Positions 42,201 to 54,084 are shown, numbered from the stretch's first letter. The stretch: 64,000 nt of DNA from Sclerurus mexicanus (GCA_013396755.1 VWZF01005695.1:893064-957063), one strand, 5' to 3'. Made by a program: numbers and translations. Notes: generated by a model from the sequence alone, not told the origin.

Positions 42201-45200
42201 AAAATAAGGGCTGGAAATTATTTATCTCAAAAGAACTCAAAGCACATTTTAGCATAAAAACCTTTCAGTCTAGACTTGTATGCCATTCCCTTAGAAAGCA
42301 GACACTGCAGTATTAAAACTGGAGTAGAGCTTTATGAGAGAGATGGGTTTTTCTTCCACTTTTCATAGCCCCAAGATTTCTTTGCTCTTACTTAATGGTA
42401 ATAGTCACATCCATCAGTTTATCGGTTACAATCGTGCCAAGGACATGGTGTCGAACTGCAGTGAGCGTCAATATACTGGGAGAGGACCTGTAAATCAAAG
42501 TAACAAAGAGATGAAGTCAAGGTCCCCCTCCTAAATAACCAAACCTTATTTAGCAGAGTTTGTGCCCCCACCTCTAGGACTGAAATGCTTTATAAAAGAC
42601 GATACAGAAATTACACAGCAAAGCTGTAGTGCTAAGATGATCACATATTGAAAAGGGAGCATCTTCCAGCTCTGAACCACAAAGCACTGCATGACATTGG
42701 CCAAACCAATTCCTTCCTTTATGCCTCCTTCTTCCTCTAAAGCTAAAGCTGGTTTGATTGATTTCATATGTACAATTCCTAACACAGCAGAAAAGAATCA
42801 GATTTTAATGCTGAATTTGCTTTCTGCTGTGTTCATGAATGAGAAGTAGCCTGAGAGCAGAAATCCTCTTTTTGTAAGCAAAGCACCATTAGCACATTGC
42901 CAGAGCACACTCTACAAATAACTAATCAGAGCTGGCTGACTGATGAAGATCAGCACTCCTTCCCTGTGATCAGGGTGAATATTTATTCAGCTTGCAAAGA
43001 ATGGGGTGAGCAGAATCAAATCACTAGAGTCATGGCACTAGTGACGTGCAGTCATGGTGTGTGCCTCTTAGGAAACTTACTGTCCTGTCTTTTGCATTTC
43101 AGCCCTCAAACGTGATCAACAGTTTACACTGAAATAACTCATCTCTGTTACAAAGAAAACCCAACATCAAACAGAGAGAAGGCTGACAAAAATATTCATT
43201 TAAAGAAACAAAAGCATCTTTAAAGCCTATCATTAGTTGATTTCGGTTTTAAGAAAGAAAGGGCAAGAGAACACATGTGATACACCTTGCTAAAGCTTCC
43301 CTCTATTGGTTAGAGTCAGTCCCAGCAACACCTCCTGGGCTGCTGAAAGCAAGCAGCTGCAGCAGAAGGCAGCTTTATGACACAGCATGCTGACAGGCGT
43401 AAGATCATAAACAGATTGCACTCTTACGTGTCGTAAGTGTAATACTCGTGTTCGAACTGGTGGCAGGAACGCGGGGTCACTTCATACACACCTACAAACA
43501 TTAAGCCAAAGAATCATCTGCTGAAAAAATTCAGGCTCCCTCTGTTGGCTGAATTCTCAAGATCACACGAGACTGGAGGTAGAGAAACAACTACAAAATT
43601 TGATTTTGTATCTACTGCCTTTCACACAGACATTTGCTAATGTCACTGACAAACAGAACACATATGAATGAGACTATTTTGACATGATCTTCATTCACCA
43701 AAGTCCATCACCACGAAAAAACCCCAATGTTTTACCTCTAGAATCTAGATTAGGTGAAGGATGAAACAGCAGGAGAAATGGAGAATTCTAAAAACTTAGA
43801 ATATTTATATACTGATGGAAATAAAGCAGTGCCTTTCAGAAACACAACAGATATTTATTCTTTTTAATTCCCAGCAGTATTAGTCGACTGGTTTTGGTTT
43901 TTTTCATTTTTTAAACAAACATTTTAGAGCTGTTACCTGGCTTGGAAAGACAGAATCTATTCACTCCTTTGGATAGGTTATAAACACCAACATTCTCTGG
44001 TCCATTTCCATCCTGATAAAATTCCTGTAAAGCCATAGCACAATTCACTATTACTAACTACCAAACAACAAAATGAAAACAGAATTTACCTAAAGACACA
44101 TCAATACATGTCTTTTATAGCAGCTAACATCACAAGACCATTTCACCAAATCTAAAAAGCACTCTAAACATCAGTGCTGCTGTGCTGTATGATCCTCTGG
44201 AGGCACAAGAAAGCCTTGATTCCAAGCACAACCCAAACTACCTACAGAAGCTCATTAAAAAAACACAAGGACATTTGTTTCCTACTTACCAGTGTGATTG
44301 CATGAGAAAGAGAACACCTCAGCATATATCCAGTCTGCCTGAATTCTACTCCTGACACATCTTCCTCCATGACTTCCAGTTCCAAAGACTTGTTCTTCCA
44401 GCACCAGTCCTCATGTACAATGCTTACTGGAATACACACCACACAAAGCATTTTAGTAATGTAAAACTGCGTAAGTAAGGGCAGGTTTTGTGGTATAAAA
44501 ACCTTGTATCACTCTAACTTCCCTGACAATAATCTTCAAAGCCAGATACACAACAATGACTGTTACAGCAGACCGAGCTCATAGCACTGCAGCATCACCA
44601 GGAATCCTGCACATCTCCTGTCAGAAAAGCTAGTCTGTAAAAAGGAATAATGAAGCTTGGTCACCCTGGAAGGTTCCTCAATGTGCACCACCATTGTGAC
44701 AGTCAAAGCAGCCTAGAGGACATCACAACCTAACTCCAGTTTTACCTGGTGGAAAGATGTTCTGACTCCTGTATAAAGAGATCAATCTTCATGCTTTCCC
44801 TAGAAAACAATTTTCATAGGCCAAGGCAAGCTGGCCAAAAGACATACTGCTCTTAGGAACAGTGCTCTGAAAGCAGCAGAGCCAGGGCATGTCCCTGTTC
44901 TTAGGCTTTGGGACAAGCCCGTTCATGATAAATCTATTTTCCTCACACCAGCCATGCAGACCATGAAGCTCAGGGGAGCAGTCACCTTTATGCTGACACA
45001 AGGTTAAACATACAAGACTAAGAAAACCCAATGCACTAGTATAGCATTTTTCCAAGTTTCTCTCAAGTTTCACAGCGAGTTCCATGGTGGGTATAGTCCA
45101 ATATTGATCATAATAGAAGAGTTCAGATTAAGTCACAAATGTACCACTCCAAGCAGTTCCCCATGATTCTACCTTTGTATTTGCCTGGGAGCACATTCTC

Positions 45201-48200
45201 AAAAGTGAAGGACACCGAGTCTCTGTTCCCTGAGAGCTGCAGGGTGCGTTTCTCCCCTTGGCGGCTCACGGACTGTAACGTCACCATCAGGTCACCGCAT
45301 GAGTCTGTGCAGGGAAGGACAGAGCATGAGGATGTTTCCAAATTAAAATTGTATTCCTATTTCTTAGGCATATGTTTACCAGTATGTTTTTGCATTCTGC
45401 AAGACTTTTGAGACAGTTAATCATTTTCTTTTATCTAATGGCAAGTAAAAACCTGAGCCCAGCATTAAATCCCTCAGTCCACCTCGTTTTGCAGAGACTA
45501 CAGGGCCCAGTAAACACCTGAGAGCCAGAACATGAACTGCAGAAAGGATTCTGAGAGGAAAAAGGAAGGGTAAAAATGACAAAAGTCAAGCTCAAATCAT
45601 CATCTCCTGAAAGCAGTGGGTAATCAAGAAAAATAGCAGGAGAGAGGAACCTTAGAGCAAAATAAAGACAAAAAGCTTATGGAAGAGCAGAGATTGAAAG
45701 CTCCTGCAAACAGCTTGAGCATCTATCCTAGAGTTTTTACATGCACTGCTTTTTCTTTTTTAACACCCTTTTCACCTCCAGTACTTCTCTGATTGATGTA
45801 CAGTAACCCTAATGTCACCAGGAGCACTTCCTTCCAGCATCTACCCACCTTGAGGAAGGAAACCAGGTCAGAATTCCTTCCTGAGGAAGGAACGCTTGCT
45901 TATCCCTAGCAAGTATTAAAAATACATACATAACTTTACTACAAACTTTATTAAGGTACCTTACTAGGTCATAACATCTCCAGAAAAAAGAGCTGCTTTA
46001 CCTGTGTGTTGCAAGTTAAATTTCCTTATCTGCTGATGGGGATAACCACAGCAAGAGTCTTGATCTAACCTGTAGCCATTCACATGTGCAGTGCTAAAGT
46101 ACTCCATTCCCATTGCCACTTCACTGTCAAAATGCACTTACCTAAACATGAGATCTTCCCTGAGACAGAGGCCAAAAACTGAGAGAAGGTCACATCCATT
46201 ATTGGTCTGTCTCTAACAGTAACAGGGAACATTTTGGGTTTCAAAGCCAGTCCTGCTCTGGTCTCAGCCTCTGGAATAATCACCTGTAGAGTATACGACA
46301 TCAAAACATCACCAGCTTTCAGATACTAATCCAAATACGCCTACTCTGCTGTCCTCAATCCATTTATCAGAAACTGGAAAATGGAAATTTACTGTAAACC
46401 CCAGGCAAAGCAAAACCAGCCTCTCAAATATGCTTTTCAAAATTCTGTATTAAAAATTCTCCAAAGAACTGCAATAAAACTGAGCTACAACTCCTCCAAA
46501 GAGCTCAGTTTCAAACGTCTGAGTGAGAAAAGGACTAGGAAAATCTCAATTCAATTTTTCAAATTTTAAAAATTGAATGTTTAAAATTTTCTAAAACACC
46601 ATGACACTCCTGCAATGAAGAAATAGAAGCTCATTCTTACCTGAATGTTGTATGCACCCGATTTTGCCTTAAAACAAAACGCTCCATGAGGGTCAGTTTC
46701 TGTTGTAACTAGTGATGCTTTTTCTTTGTCCTCAGGTATCATGGTCACCTTGTATTTACTAATCTGTTTGACTGTGTCAGGGAAACGAGTTACTGAGATC
46801 CGGCCACACACACTGAATCTGTCAAACAAAAGCCAGTCATGAGAACAAACATCTTGACTTGACAGAGATCCTAGAAAAACGCCTGTTTTCAAACATCTTT
46901 AAAAAGTAAACCTCACTATGTTGAGGTAACAACACCTAAATTGGAATGATTTGTCCTGAAATTGTTCATATCAGAGACGCTTTAAGTAAACACAGTGCAA
47001 GAAGTGCACTCACCTTAATGGGATCTTTTCTTTTACAAAGTCACCATGATGTTATGTTACATTTTTGCAACTTGCTTCATTCTTCCCCACCACCAAGCCA
47101 ATCACTTCATTTACCATGAATTTCTCGAGCTGCATTTAGCTCCTGACAACCCACTCTGAGCCTGGGCATGGCAGGGAAAAGGACCACCCAAATTTCAAGG
47201 CCTTGTCCACACACTTTCAGCATAACACCAGTACTTACCCTGTTGCAATGATATTTGCCAGCTGAGGTGTATTTGGGGCAATCTTCACTGTAATAGTATC
47301 AAAAAACAGGTGTTCTTTCTTAGCATGAATTGTGTAAGTACCTGTTGTTATGTTCTCAAGGCGGAAAGAGCCATCAGCTTTTGTTTTCACTGTAACAGAC
47401 AACAAGAGGAGTTAAAAAGCAAAACATGGGTTGGATGTCCATCCTTATGTATCAATTGATCCAGAGGGCATGCACTGCTTTAGGCTATTTTTAATTTATA
47501 TTGTACAACAAAGAGACAACATAATGCTTTTTTACTACATCAACCTCCTTTTCTGTATTTCAAAGTACAACTTGGTATATGGTTGAAAGAAATTAGGACA
47601 TTTTTAACAGTACAACAAATGAACACCTAATACTCTCATCTAAGCCAGAAAAAACAAAATAAATGCATGAAAACCACTTTAATATTTCAAATAAATTGCA
47701 ACGAAAGTAGTGTATTATCCTGAAGGGTTAATTCCACACCATGCACTAGTAATGGAGCTTGATAAAGGCTTCCCTGTAGCAACAAAGATCAAGAGTGCTG
47801 CATACCTTTAATCTGATTGTTCAGAGTCACGGTGGCATCAGCAACTCCTTCTCCTTCAGGACCATTCAACACCCTGCCTGTGACAGAGAAACCCATCACA
47901 TGGAAAACAGGCTGCAGTGGGAAAAAAGTGAACATTAGTCTTTACTCAGGAAATGCAAACACATACCTACAGCAATCAACACCAACTGTTTTCTCCCTGC
48001 ACACATATAAAGGAAATTTATTTTCAGCTCTAGGGAAAAAATAGACCAGAGTAATCGCATTGAAAGTACTTATTGATCTCCAGGCATCCTGTTCCCCTAA
48101 GTACAAACCACACATGCTCAATTTATCTGCCTCAGTAGAGTTCTGAAGGGCCCAATGAGAGATCATAATGCCATTAACACCCTGCAAACCATAAAGACCT

Positions 48201-51200
48201 ACAGGCCCTTCTGCAGAGATGTGACTATCTGAATGAGAAAATTTAAGCAACCTCAAAGATTACTGCCTGTTTGCAACACGCACATGAAAGTGAACATAGC
48301 AGATAGTTTTCCCCTATTTTGTTTCTTCCTAGTGAAGGGGACCAAAGTATAGAAATACAGCACAATACTGGATATTGTCTTCTACCTGCTGTGCAAGGGG
48401 ATATGTATAACAAGTAGCTTCAACTTCTTACAAGGAAGGCTTTCTACAATACACTTGCTTTTTGCTAAAATCAGTTATACTTTTACAGGAATGAAAGGCA
48501 CAAAAAGATTATTTCCTCTGCAGGCCTTACCTCAATCTGTAAACTATCATGCTCTACAAGGAAGTCCAATCTAGACGGTGCAACATCAAAGGTGATTCTC
48601 TCTCCCCTGTAGAATGGGATCTGAAAGAAGACACATCACTTTGACTCCTAAGAAACTGTGATGACAGAATGGTTTTCCTTTACCATTTTCCGTGTCCTCA
48701 TCACCATCAGATACCTCTATGACAGGTCAAATGAGCTGCAAACCCCCTGGACAAAATAACTCAGAGGCATGGAGACACAAATATCAGTAATACTTCAAGA
48801 CTCTGACAGAAACCATCAGCTTATCAGAAGAGCTGGAAAAGCAACATTCTACTCAGAATACAAAGGTACTCGGATGTCCAAGAGCTTACAGATAGGACAC
48901 TACATGATTGCTGGAAGGATTAAAGGAATGAGAGAGGCCTGAATCCCATTTCTAGAGCACGGAGACAGAGAATGCAGGAGCATCACTCTAGGCAGTGCAT
49001 AGGGAACCACGGTCCCACACCAGATGTAAGAAAGAGAATGGGAAAAAAGCAGAGAATAGAAAGGAGAGGAGGCGGCAGTAGCACGTTCTAGTTTGGAAAA
49101 TATAACTTAACAACCCACTGAATAGACAAGCAAGGAATTTCTAGTTACATACCACAGTGTACTTCCCACTTGGCAGGGAAAGAAAGCTGAAAGATCCATC
49201 TTCTTTTGACACAACATTGCACAAATAGGATAAAGATTCATCTCTTGACTGGAATCCATCCACAGGAGAAATATTGCAGCCCACGACATCCTGTGGTAAT
49301 AAATGCAATATAACCTTTTGTCTCAAGGCAAAACAGAGAAAATAATTTTGGAGGGATGTAGGAGGCTTCAAAATACCAAACTGTAAATGAATGATGGGAA
49401 GTATAAAGCTATTTTAGAGGCAAAGTCTGACAACATTGCTTAAAATGCATGTATATGTGAAAGAGCCAATAATCAACTTTATAGTAACAAGGACAGAAAA
49501 CTGGGAAATTCAACATTCCCAGAACTGCACTGCATGTCTTAGCATTAACTGATTTTACTTCTGTGGGCAAGGCTAACATTACACAACAGAGCTCTACTGC
49601 ACGTAGCAAATCTCAGTACATGACCAAATGTTTCACATTCATTTCGTAACACCATAAAGTGGCAAGATAAGCTGTTGAGCTTTTTCTGCCCATCAAGAGG
49701 ACAAAGAAAATTAAGATTTCATGCTGAAGACAAATTACTGCTACTGTACAGTGAATTTCAGGATTTGTGCCTTGCGCAAGATGCTGGTCTTTTACCATCC
49801 TTATAAGGGAATACATTTACTAACCAGCATTTAACATGCAAAAAGGTACAATATTTAAAAAATACTGCAATTCTTAACCTTACTGACCCATAGGGAATAT
49901 ACCAAACACAAAAATACAGCTTGAGGAGTTGTACAGTTTATGCTTCTACAAGCCCAGCTCAGTGGAGGACAGAGATGAGTATCAGGGCAATATGAATCTA
50001 GAAGCTATTCAGCTGCTTCTTATTTATGTCCATATTGAAAAGGTACTAATAGACCATTACCTCTTTAGTGACTGAAGAAGAGAAAAGGAGAAACATGACC
50101 CCTTTCATGGGTTCTCCATCACTCCTCACAGACCCAGACACGTTGTAGCCTGCGACAACCAGAGGGCTGGCAGCATAAGCATTGGAACTCGTCACCCGTA
50201 CCACTGTCTTTGCCTGAAAACCAGAAACATTTTCATCAAAAGTAAGCATTAGATCTCACTTACATCACCTAAATAACAATCAGAAGCTATGCATTCAACA
50301 ATAGAAACAGAAGCCAGGGCAGCAGCACTCAGAGAGGGTCCACAGGCTACTCAAAGCACAAAGACACTAAAGCAAAGATACTTTGCAAAACAGTATTTCT
50401 CCCGCTTTACTGATTTAGGAAATGGTGAGGATCTCAGAGCTCCTCAGGAAGCAAGCAGTCTGAGAGAGAAGGATTAGAGCATCTGCTACAATATTCAAGC
50501 TCTTGCAAAATGTACAGGATCAGAAGATGGAAAGCAAAAACTCACTTCCCAGTACTCCCCTGGCTGGCTTCACTACCTCCAAACTATGTCTGCACAGGGC
50601 AGTTTCCTGACTACCTGAATTAAATGTATGAAAACTCCATTAACCTTGTCCTCACAAAAACCTTTCCTCACACTTATTGATCAAGACGAGGTCTGGCAGA
50701 TCTGCCCCTCCCTAAACAGGCAAACCAGAACTTTTGTAGGCTCTAACCTCTTTCAACATCCAGGTGGGATGCGATGCAAAGATTTCATATTCACCAGGAA
50801 GCACTTTAAAGAAAGCAAACCTGTAAGGCAGGAAAGAAGTTATGTAAACAGTCACAAACATGTGTTTATAGACATACAATTCAGACTCTACACACAGGTT
50901 AGAAGACGTATTTCAGAACTATTACAATCCCAGCTGGTGTGGCAGAATTGAAAGAATCTTTTGTAAATGAACAAATGAATTAAGTATGCACCACCCACAC
51001 TCACTTTCCTCCAGGCTGTGTAATAGTTGTTTGTATGTTTACATCACTGCCAGCATTTCTCAGTGCAACCTGTACTCCAGCAGGACCTAATGCCTGACCT
51101 TTGCTGAGAACCTATCAAAATAAAAAGAAAACAAAGTTTAAATGAAAAAAAAAAACCTGGTAGAGTTGAAGCGGAATGTTTTTATGGAAGTCGAATTAGC

Positions 51201-54059
51201 ATAGGATGGAATAAATAAAGATAAAGGAGTCTAACCTTTCCATTCACAGAAAACCCTGTGAACACAAAGTTAATATCACCTCCCTTTGTGCAAATGTCAT
51301 TAATGCCATCCACATGGATGTCTACACTGGTTGGTTCTGAAACAGAAGAGCAATGAAACAGCATGGTCATTAGTGAGAGAGCAATCACGAAGAAATTCTG
51401 CTTTAGCTTTACAAAACTGTCACAGAAATGTATTAGTCCAAGCATGCAAGTGTTGCTCTGGGAAATTTGCCTCAGCAAAGTCAAAGCATCCCCAAATCCC
51501 GATGCTGAAAATCCTCTTTCCCCCCTCCCACTGCAGCCATTTCTGTCAGAAACCCACATTCCTTCAAATCAGTTCAAGGGTTACTTTGTCAGTGTCTACC
51601 ATACAGTTTTGTTTTCCCCTGGCACAGTAAGTACATTTGAGTTATTAAAACCATACAGTATGGCTTATCTGTTTCGAAAAGCATTTGATTTTCCCTGCCA
51701 ACTGCAAGTTAGAGAGAAGTCCCACACTGCAGATACGCTGTCCTATTGTAAGAAAACATACAAGCACTTACCAAAACTCCACCCTAGGGGAGGCTCAATT
51801 TTAAGAATGAAATCCCCCTAAAAACCAAAAAGCAATAAATGTCTTCATTGATCTAATTGATCCAATTTAGCTAAAGGATGAAAAAACGTTAGAACATAAG
51901 CATCATGCTGCAGAGACTAACACAAGACTCAAGTGTACCATTTTCCTTTCCTCCTGCTTCAGATACTGTCTTGGAAGCAGCAGCAATATCTGCCCAGGCA
52001 AGCTGGAATGCTGGGCTCACATCCAGCCAGCTAAGGGAAAAAATTAAGTATCACTGTGTTTATACTCCTTCCAGAACAAACCTGGTTCACATTCAAGCAG
52101 CTCAGTGCTAGAAAGTGTTCAAATCTACCTCTACCTGCCCCAGCAGAGGGGTTCTAAATCAGCCTTTAGTATTTCGACTAGAAGATCCTACTCAACCATG
52201 CTGCCCAAACATGGGACAACAAAATTTCAACCCTATTAAAGGCTGTGCTCCAAAAGGGTATTAATCTGCACAGGGATCCTCTTTATAACAATGGGCACCA
52301 CATGTGTTCTGCCACATATACTCTGAAGTTCATCCATGGAAAGGCTGAAAGACCTAAGAATAAAATCACTGAGACCAAAAAGCATCTTACATTCTTGGAT
52401 TGGGAAGGAAAGGAATTATTTAGCAGTTGAATTAGATGACCGTTAAAGGTTCCTTCCAAACCAAACCACTCTATGATTATACTTCTGATCCCTAACTTAA
52501 CTAGCCCTTTAAAAGAGCAAACCACTTTGACCCTCTGAGTGCAGCTCAAATTGTAATTAATCTGAACGTCAACATCTTTCCAATCTAAGAGACATCAGAC
52601 TTCTGATACATTCTGAGCTTCCTGTATCATTATTTCCTTAAGATATTTTTAATATCTGCAATTAGTCATTCAACTTATTTTCAATTCTGTCATATCAAAA
52701 CACCTTCTCATACACATCTACTTTCACTTCTGTAGGGAGAAAACAAAAAGCTTCAGCTGCACTCTGCAGTGACCTGTACTTCTGGTGCAGTACTTGCACA
52801 CCTGCAGCACATGGCTGATGGCAGTAACTCAGGCTCCCAGTGCTGCAGTCACTCCAATAAACATCACAAATGCAACACTACGGCTACAGCCACCTGGCTT
52901 TTCTCCTCATAATCAGCTCTGAGAAACAAAGCCGTTGCATTACAAAACAAGAAACAGTTTAGAGTTCGTTCCAAACCAAACCAAACCATGTCGTGACCCG
53001 CCCGTTTCGTGGGTGGGTGTTCTGAGGTGTAATGTGCGGGCAGAGGGGAAGGCAGCGTCTTACCTTGTCATAGAGGGGAATCATGAAATACCCATTGTTC
53101 GGAGCACAGTCTGTCTGGTATTTCAGAGTACCGTGCTTCGTATATAGCTTAATCTAAAAGCGGCAAACAAAACGGACACAAAGGTGTTTTAAAACCAAGG
53201 CGAGGGACGCTGGNNNNNNNNNNNNNNNNNNNNNNNNNNNNNNNNNNNNNNNNNNNNNNNNNNNNNNNNNNNNNNNNNNNNNNNNNNNNNNNNNNNNNNN
53301 NNNNNNNNNNNNNNNNNNNNNNNNNNNNNNNNNNNNNNNNNNNNNNNNNNNNNNNNNNNNNNNNNNNNNNNNNNNNNNNNNNNNNNNNNNNNNNNNNNNN
53401 NNNNNNNNNNNNNNNNNNNNNNNNNNNNNNNNNNNNNNNNNNNNNNNNNNNNNNNNNNNNNNNNNNNNNNNNNNNNNNNNNNNNNNNNNNNNNNNNNNNN
53501 NNNNNNNNNNNNNNNNNNNNNNNNNNNNNNNNNNNNNNNNNNNNNNNNNNNNNNNNNNNNNNNNNNNNNNNNNNNNNNNNNNNNNNNNNNNNNNNNNNNN
53601 NNNNNNNNNNNNNNNNNNNNNNNNNNNNNNNNNNNNNNNNNNNNNNNNNNNNNNNNNNNNNNNNNNNNNNNNNNNNNNNNNNNNNNNNNNNNNNNNNNNN
53701 NNNNNNNNNNNNNNNNNNNNNNNNNNNNNNNNNNNNNNNNNNNNNNNNNNNNNNNNNNNNNNNNNNNNNNNNNNNNNNNNNNNNNNNNNNNNNNNNNNNN
53801 NNNNNNNNNNNNNNNNNNNNNNNNNNNNNNNNNNNNNNNNNNNNNNNNNNNNNNNNNNNNNNNNNNNNNNNCAGCGGCCCGGGGGAGGGCCCCGCGGGCG
53901 GCCGCGGGCCCGGGGAGCGGCGCCCACCTCGATGAGGGAGTAGTTGATCTCCACGTCGGACTTGACGAAGCCGCCGCAGCCCACGACGATGTCCTCGGAG
54001 CCCCGCGCCAGGGCGCAGCACAGCGCGCACAGCAGCGCGGCCGCCGCCCGCCACCGCAT
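33079..54059 (-). CDS. NOMO1: Nodal modulator (NOMO), complete gene, 31 coding exons
   Basis: NOMO is a large type I ER membrane protein. With nicalin (NCLN) and TMEM147 it forms a complex that works at the multipass translocon and antagonises Nodal signalling. The 31 exons listed below join to 1,209 codons with no internal stop; human NOMO is about 1,222. Visible are a signal peptide (residues 1-20), the mature start SEDIVVGCGG, and a repeated series of beta-sandwich starts of the G-F/Y-x-V-x-G type near residues 117, 206, 317, 396 and 493. A charged helix lies at about 693-721, one membrane segment at about 1147-1163, and the tail is basic, ending KKQKTRRT. N-glycosylation sequons include NYS at 39, NVS at 207 and NIT at 358. 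The start was chosen by the signal peptide and homology. All introns are GT-AG. Human has three paralogues, so the paralogue number is nominal; only one copy is in this window. Confidence 0.98.
34124..34216 (-). CDS. NOMO1: NOMO exon 30 (transmembrane segment)
   Basis: Residues 1136-1166, phase 0 at both ends. Starts RKLPEQDIAQG and carries the single hydrophobic membrane span, SYIALPLTLLLLLAGYN. Confidence 0.97.
35155..35274 (-). CDS. NOMO1: NOMO exon 29
   Basis: Residues 1096-1135, phase 0 at both ends. Begins NYVVLLDSTL and ends YHKHITLVFSPT, the last lumenal strand set before the membrane span. Confidence 0.97.
35490..35591 (-). CDS. NOMO1: NOMO exon 28
   Basis: Residues 1062-1095, phase 0. 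Contains VKLYKSENLDNP and FFHFPPLLRDGE, highly conserved in vertebrate NOMO. Confidence 0.97.
35728..35838 (-). CDS. NOMO1: NOMO exon 27
   Basis: Residues 1025-1061, phase 0. Starts VGNSDIDDVNII and ends SSEYLSTLC. The last residue is Cys where human has Trp. Confidence 0.97.
36424..36507 (-). CDS. NOMO1: NOMO exon 26
   Basis: Residues 997-1024, phase 0. Starts PGCVYHVQLKAEGNDH. Confidence 0.97.
37324..37465 (-). CDS. NOMO1: NOMO exon 25
   Basis: Residues 949-996; enters with two bases of a split Ser codon supplied by exon 24. Contains CYGTVSSLNGEPEQG and ends FRLRGLR. The final Arg replaces a Leu in the human protein and lies directly at the splice junction. Confidence 0.97.
38052..38179 (-). 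CDS. NOMO1: NOMO exon 24
   Basis: Residues 907-948 plus two bases of residue 949. Starts SPGQYYFKPMMKEFRF and ends in the GYRTAY motif. Confidence 0.97.
38844..38957 (-). CDS. NOMO1: NOMO exon 23
   Basis: Residues 869-906, phase 0. Contains GVLLSLSGG and NLLTQDNGMLTFSNL, a carboxypeptidase-regulatory-like beta-sandwich. Confidence 0.97.
39552..39678 (-). CDS. NOMO1: NOMO exon 22
   Basis: Residues 826 (last base) to 868. Starts VGPLHSDLEYT and ends ALAGVTFE. Confidence 0.97.
39790..39949 (-). CDS. NOMO1: NOMO exon 21
   Basis: Residues 773-825 plus two bases of 826. Contains ESCPGKLIEIHGKAG and LEGVEIVISEKG. The reading frame forces an AAG acceptor preceded by a purine-rich GACG context, weaker than the other acceptors of the gene. 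Confidence 0.95.
40903..40985 (-). CDS. NOMO1: NOMO exon 20
   Basis: Residues 745 (last base) to 772 plus one base of 773. Contains SGEKITVTPSSKELLFYPP. Confidence 0.97.
41280..41489 (-). CDS. NOMO1: NOMO exon 19 (charged helix)
   Basis: Residues 675-744 plus two bases of 745. Begins SSIDSEPALVLGPLKS, followed by a highly charged, probably helical stretch with LRREQQLAEIESRRQEREKK and a short acidic linker, EEEG. The linker is a few residues shorter than in human NOMO. Confidence 0.97.
42392..42487 (-). CDS. NOMO1: NOMO exon 18
   Basis: Residues 643 (last base) to 674 plus two bases of 675. Reads SSPSILTLTAVRHHVLG and ends DVTITI. Confidence 0.97.
43428..43491 (-). CDS. NOMO1: NOMO exon 17
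   Basis: Residues 622-642 plus two bases of 643. Reads GVYEVTPRSCHQFEH and YYTYD. Confidence 0.97.
43937..44024 (-). CDS. NOMO1: NOMO exon 16
   Basis: Residues 593-621 plus one base of 622. Starts EFYQDGNGPENVG; contains the sequon NLS at 608. Confidence 0.97.
44290..44426 (-). CDS. NOMO1: NOMO exon 15
   Basis: Residues 547-592. Contains HEDWCWKNKSLELEV and GYMLRCSLSHAITL. Confidence 0.97.
45173..45304 (-). CDS. NOMO1: NOMO exon 14
   Basis: Residues 503-546 plus one base of 547. Contains SCGDLMVTLQSVSRQGEK and FENVLPGKYK. Confidence 0.97.
46142..46283 (-). CDS. NOMO1: NOMO exon 13
   Basis: Residues 456-502 plus one base of 503. Starts VIIPEAETRAGLALKP and ends in the beta-sandwich start LASVSGKISCL. 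Confidence 0.97.
46641..46818 (-). CDS. NOMO1: NOMO exon 12
   Basis: Residues 396 (last base) to 455. Starts FSVCGRISVTRFPDTVKQ, with HGAFCFKAKSG near its end. Confidence 0.97.
47239..47389 (-). CDS. NOMO1: NOMO exon 11
   Basis: Residues 346-395 plus two bases of 396. Contains KADGSFRLENITTGTY with the sequon NIT at 358. Confidence 0.97.
47806..47911 (-). CDS. NOMO1: NOMO exon 10
   Basis: Residues 311-345 plus one base of 346. Starts PVFHVMGFSVTGRVLNGPEG. Confidence 0.97.
48531..48620 (-). CDS. NOMO1: NOMO exon 9
   Basis: Residues 281-310, phase 0. Starts IPFYRGERITFDVAPSRLDF. Confidence 0.97.
49153..49290 (-). CDS. NOMO1: NOMO exon 8
   Basis: Residues 235-280, phase 0. Starts DVVGCNISPVDGFQ and ends LPSGKYTV. 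Confidence 0.97.
50061..50213 (-). CDS. NOMO1: NOMO exon 7
   Basis: Residues 184-234, phase 0. Contains AGYNVSGSVRSDGEPMKG, a second beta-sandwich start with the sequon NVS at 207. Confidence 0.97.
50748..50820 (-). CDS. NOMO1: NOMO exon 6
   Basis: Residues 159 (last base) to 183. Reads FAFFKVLPGEYEIFASHPTW. Confidence 0.97.
51005..51111 (-). CDS. NOMO1: NOMO exon 5
   Basis: Residues 124-158 plus two bases of 159. Reads VLSKGQALGPAGVQVALRN and ends TQPGG. Confidence 0.97.
51236..51336 (-). CDS. NOMO1: NOMO exon 4
   Basis: Residues 90 (last two bases) to 123. Contains DICTKGGDINFVFTGFSVNG. Confidence 0.97.
51772..51817 (-). CDS. NOMO1: NOMO exon 3
   Basis: Residues 75-89 plus one base of 90. 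Reads GDFILKIEPPLGWSF. At 46 bases it is the shortest exon of the gene. Confidence 0.96.
52421..52480 (+). mobile_element. CR1 3'-end remnant in NOMO intron 2
   Basis: The plus strand carries AGCAGTTGAATTAGATGACC, then TTCCTTCCAAACCAAACCAC and TCTATGATT. This is the typical last 60 bases of an avian CR1 element, including the start of its terminal short repeat. It is antisense to NOMO. Confidence 0.75.
53064..53153 (-). CDS. NOMO1: NOMO exon 2
   Basis: Residues 45-74, phase 0. Reads IKLYTKHGTLKYQTDCAPNN and ends MIPLYDK. Confidence 0.97.
53214..53871. other. Assembly gap of 658 N in NOMO intron 1
   Basis: A block of 658 undetermined bases lies wholly between exons 1 and 2 of NOMO. Its right flank is extremely GC-rich, which often causes dropout. 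No coding sequence is lost, because exons 1 and 2 join in phase and match the family without missing residues. Confidence 1.
53928..54059 (-). CDS. NOMO1: NOMO exon 1 (signal peptide)
   Basis: Residues 1-44, phase 0. A basic start, MRWR, is followed by a hydrophobic Ala/Leu/Cys core and a likely cleavage after ARG at residue 20. The mature protein starts SEDIVVGCGGFVKSDVEIN. The ATG has G at -3. The exon ends in a GAG codon at a GTGGGC donor. Confidence 0.96.
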
Positions 54060-54084
54060 CGCCGCGACCCTCCGGCTCCGCTTC

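Noticed and set aside
51363..51821. 152-codon plus-strand open frame
   Set aside because: It lies antisense to NOMO intron 3 and exon 3, has no splice or domain support, and is best explained by the absence of stops opposite an exon.
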